Assembly: GCA_002293315.1 (NCBI GenBank)
Contig: DBCZ01000039.1
Span: 18,997 to 34,670, forward strand
Reading direction: 5' to 3'
From: Ruminococcaceae bacterium UBA945
Lineage (GTDB): Bacteria > Bacillota > Clostridia > Oscillospirales > Acutalibacteraceae
Length of the DNA stretch: 15,674 bases
A program made the translations under genes and the position numbers. The notes under the pieces are model-generated. The model did no database searches and was not told the origin of the DNA. It saw only the letters and a list, made by a program, of their open reading frames with translations. Shown here in pieces: positions 15,301 to 15,674 of this stretch (positions within the stretch are counted from its first letter, which is position 1; each line of letters starts with the position of its first letter).

Positions 15301-15674
15301 GTTCCGTTAAAATTGATTATGACATAATTTGTATACCATGTTCCGCTGTTGAAGTTTGCTATCGCCGTGTTCACCGCGGCAATATTATTCGCGACCACAG
15401 CGGTGTATGTGGTCCACATAGCGGTGAGCGTTAAATCCTGTGTCAAGATTATCGAATCGCCGGGATGATAGGTTCCGCCGTCGCTTCCGCTCCAACCGTT
15501 GAAGGCTTTCTTATCGGTGTTTGTGTAATTATATGTGAAGTCACACCACGGCACAAGCACCTCAGCGCCCAAACCGTAAATAAGCGTTTCCATTGAGCCC
15601 GCGCCGTTTGTGCCTGCATTAAAGCTTAAGCTTGCCGTCTCTACCTCGGCCGCCGCCAAGGCTCTGAATTCCGC
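9348..15674 (-). CDS. Giant glycine-anchored beta-repeat protein, probably extracellular (N-terminus outside window)
   Basis: The frame is open from the right edge to a stop at 9348, giving 2,108 visible residues. A TTG at 15659 is possible, but the frame continues before it, so the true start and any signal peptide lie outside. Visible residues 16-87 look like an InlB/Listeria-Bacteroides-type beta repeat, with LSFNAGTNGAG, an aromatic-rich middle, FNGW and the closing DLTLTAMW. Residues about 88-265 contain beta-helix-like text (RFENITLR, MRISGGG). Residues about 265-1295 carry some 34 tandem units with a V/I/A-Y/F-GGG anchor and an S-I-S-G-G-T-type strand. The remainder, about 1296-2108, is beta-sandwich-like, with a proline linker (SSPPPSP) and three similar blocks such as IDFSGVTQSNLPGGSYKFGI. 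It ends NFIVK with no LPxTG, transmembrane tail or autotransporter barrel. The composition (Gly, Ser, Thr, Val; few Cys) fits a secreted solenoid adhesin or surface-layer protein, which is inference. I do not recognise a named family for the repeats. Confidence 0.82.
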   Translation of the reverse strand, partial: AEFRALAAAEVETASLSFNAGTNGAGSMETLIYGLGAEVLVPWCDFTYNYTNTDKKAFNGWSGSDGGTYHPGDSIILTQDLTLTAMWTTYTAVVANNIAAVNTAIANFNSGTWYTNYVIINFNGTTSTTGFGSPFGGSRGVTVTSFDPCSSGGTMRTMMFQEWEGSELGGPIRFENITLRATQSQVADLFLRGNPIVIGKNVSTAAYSNGNTMRISGGGRYNDLDGNVDMRIFGGAYRDITGCTSWYNGINGNIRIAVMGGTVTGGVYGTSMSAASIRGDIDIKIGGNVNITGNVYAGGNQATITGNTKMSVSGGTIGGGAFGGGIGAAVTGSSEMKVSGGLIGGNVYGGGDQQAGRVGGNASVEITGGTINGRVYGGGNMGPVDGGTSVTVSGGEIKNNVFGAGGNAAIGAGGTNRDSLVSVSGGTISGNIFGGGDQAGGTVSGKAQVQISGGEITGTVYGGGNAANVPATSVDISGGTIGAVYGGGLAGNVSGTTYVSAGNAEVTGDIYGGGMNGQVSSTYVELSGVNVGSNVYGGGENAAVAALVNPESASPVQIAGGSVMGEVYGGGKNGAVNGASGVSISGGAVIGTVYGGGEDAEVTGTTHVLINNSGVVNEVYGGGKNGRVRSTYISITGVDSTIGALEELENPANGNVYGGGEGASATISDAASSTSVTIDAAKVYGTVFGGGNAAVAPRAEIIIANGAKVGSAFGGGYNGAITGSASVSITDSSTYFSVFGGGKEGAVNSASLLIENSAIGTDTTEGHIYGGGEGAAAHVTTGTPAVTIKNTSVSGSVYGGGDKGNVQSARVDIIGNCSIAGSVYGGGKGDLANHTLGLVDGNAVLHIYNESGNARAAIGGSVYGGGDSGNVNGSATVTLESATVSESAYAGGNNGEVTGNTSLNISGGAVGRNAYGGSLMGPVGGDSSLNISGGLVGRNAFGGSRGSSSDINSGTVSGNSVVSVTNGTVGENGFVPSNPEESGNLIAGGEYAPVLGNSTVTVNITTGGIATSVYGGGFFAPVGTNSAGGIATVNIQKGLVGARVYGGGYGSERATTRQSTVNITGGTVGATVYGGGALGIVNGIGNDSTFINISGGEIMGSVFGAGQGQATVDAAGGSFGLVRTSTNVEMTGGTVRGIIYGGGDFGNVGTGTMTNGVPAATPSATVGTNIHMTGGSVGVAVFGGGSGAISTNGSDGVIFGNTGVIIERGSIGSAVWGGCNRSYVTGDTSVDIDPSLGNITLNGTIYGGGNIPSGDNPVYRDDMYLVLGQAEIYLNGQNGANTMQMTGSIFGGGNLTTVQGSKTVFIENYTGDIESLQRADEIYVRNSNIRLFGADDVTEPALRYYSVAVVGELIIANGSTVTVDKEVRYLSELTAATVTGEYPTLTTSYHSADASRNTLRIYQGRILQIRNNAGVFGMVNGVFWLDILSESGSDEFGVTIQAALASRISTDGNPASAPADTGAFIRADTDSGRNLPLQSGKTSSYAYWRLGSAASVIDLTIRAVHQDNGGTGDVTAEFELPTSMTESSYIIEDPIEKNGSFNLVLPSAVSSGVTFPTLNSSSGQNKNNTFILSVEATNDGDPNGTWEETGSVVYFSTETPSSPPPSPWTSNAGGVWRYGSLNPSTTADGPNAGANGKAVFELHYEPDFRGFVGGTMKATFKEYEEGMHIGTVIVNLTIEGEESTNKVQTADIAKGKMFSEIYNETPPDVEINSLSAVSTFFTTVYYPEVAGASGMNVTLLSEGEDTEAVNFPLGTRIILADMNNTSAMNYYTVLSTQSGGAASISLDNFVSLGTGTQAHYPGPTDNTKRITEKILIVLDFSGVAGNALLPDGNYSVCLRHSNAEEFAQKAGFTVAQNEFALGAGVSASKTGDRKVDVILTQHIPPQETRVDEGAEFLVTMLTDTGIQAAIYPTAAFAVNSGVVFINADGTLTVKSSVPSTTLTIDFSGVTQSNLPGGSYKFGIDVLQLDISDEMQSAITLADGNAGGDSITSYPQAVKASVADNSDRLLDVSEGSAELEVNIALDNLGQGDAVTAEVLKKVGTAPVSSSYAGVASGASWVALTGTGESRLATVTVPQGQAAGTYRLMIRVINGDGITVAEAPCNFIVK
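11793..14876 (-). repeat. Array of about 34 Y/F-GGG-anchored protein repeats
   Basis: I count 26 exact [YF]GGG anchors and about eight variants (YAGG, FGAG, YGGS, FGGS, WGGC, YGTS) between these positions. The tightest units are 24-26 residues apart, for example VYGGG, an Asn/Gly-rich turn, a V-x-V-S-I-S-G-G strand and a short VxGx strand. Others carry loop insertions, so the average spacing is about 30 residues. At DNA level the plus strand shows a recurring CCGCCGCCGTAAAC-like word from the anchor codons. This is coding repetition, not a non-coding array. Confidence 0.85.
15414..15629 (-). other. InlB/Listeria-Bacteroides-type repeat domain within the giant protein
   Basis: Visible residues 16-87 follow the usual pattern of this small beta domain: a first strand with FNAGTNGAGS, a middle hydrophobic region, an F-N-G-W core, GGTYHPGD and a final strand ending LTAMW. 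Such domains occur in extracellular proteins of Gram-positive bacteria and Bacteroidetes. This is the main support for a surface location. The match is moderate because the middle differs from the commonest form. Confidence 0.6.

Overview
The window looks like part of a Clostridia-type (Firmicutes) chromosome. The evidence is strong GGAGG-type ribosome binding sites before almost every gene, vegetative promoters of the TTGnnn/17 bp/TAnnnT kind, and a ribosomal-protein operon in the canonical Gram-positive order. GC content is moderate to high. The genus cannot be named from what is visible. An uncultured gut or anaerobic clostridial lineage would fit, but that is inference.

Positions 1-4847, minus strand: the first eight genes of the S10 ribosomal-protein operon, read right to left as rpsJ, rplC, rplD, rplW, rplB, rpsS, rplV and rpsC (its 3' end runs off the left edge). 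A well-formed extended -10 promoter at 4818-4846 should drive it through a leader of about 300 nt. The leader contains hairpins, including one followed by a short U-tract that looks like an attenuator. The genes are tightly packed and probably translationally coupled (rplD/rplW overlap in TAATG). The oddity is rplV: a normal L22 of about 110 residues is followed by about 155 extra residues. These are first a lysine/alanine/proline-rich, histone-H1-like stretch, then four 11-residue amphipathic-helix repeats.

Positions 4955-9340: a small set of unrelated housekeeping or accessory genes. A membrane-tethered glycerophosphodiester phosphodiesterase-like protein (minus) is divergent from an L-fucose/L-arabinose isomerase-family protein (plus), with two back-to-back promoters between them. 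Next come a SpoU/TrmH-type RNA 2'-O-methyltransferase and, apparently in the same transcript, a membrane-anchored alpha/beta hydrolase. A strong bidirectional terminator at 9305-9340 separates them from the convergent gene on the right.

Positions 9348-15674, minus strand: one open frame of more than 2,100 codons that continues beyond the right edge. It encodes a very large, probably extracellular protein. The visible part begins with an InlB/Listeria-Bacteroides-type beta repeat. It continues with a solenoid-like array of about 34 units, each centred on a Val/Ala/Ile-Tyr/Phe-Gly-Gly-Gly anchor, and ends with about 800 residues of beta-sandwich-like domains. No C-terminal sorting signal is visible. 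The 14761-15360 stretch of this gene is clearly poorer in GC than the repeat array next to it.

The features most worth follow-up are the L22 extension, the giant glycine-anchored repeat protein with its internal composition shift, and the possible attenuator in the S10 leader. No CRISPR array, insertion sequence, tRNA or rRNA was seen.
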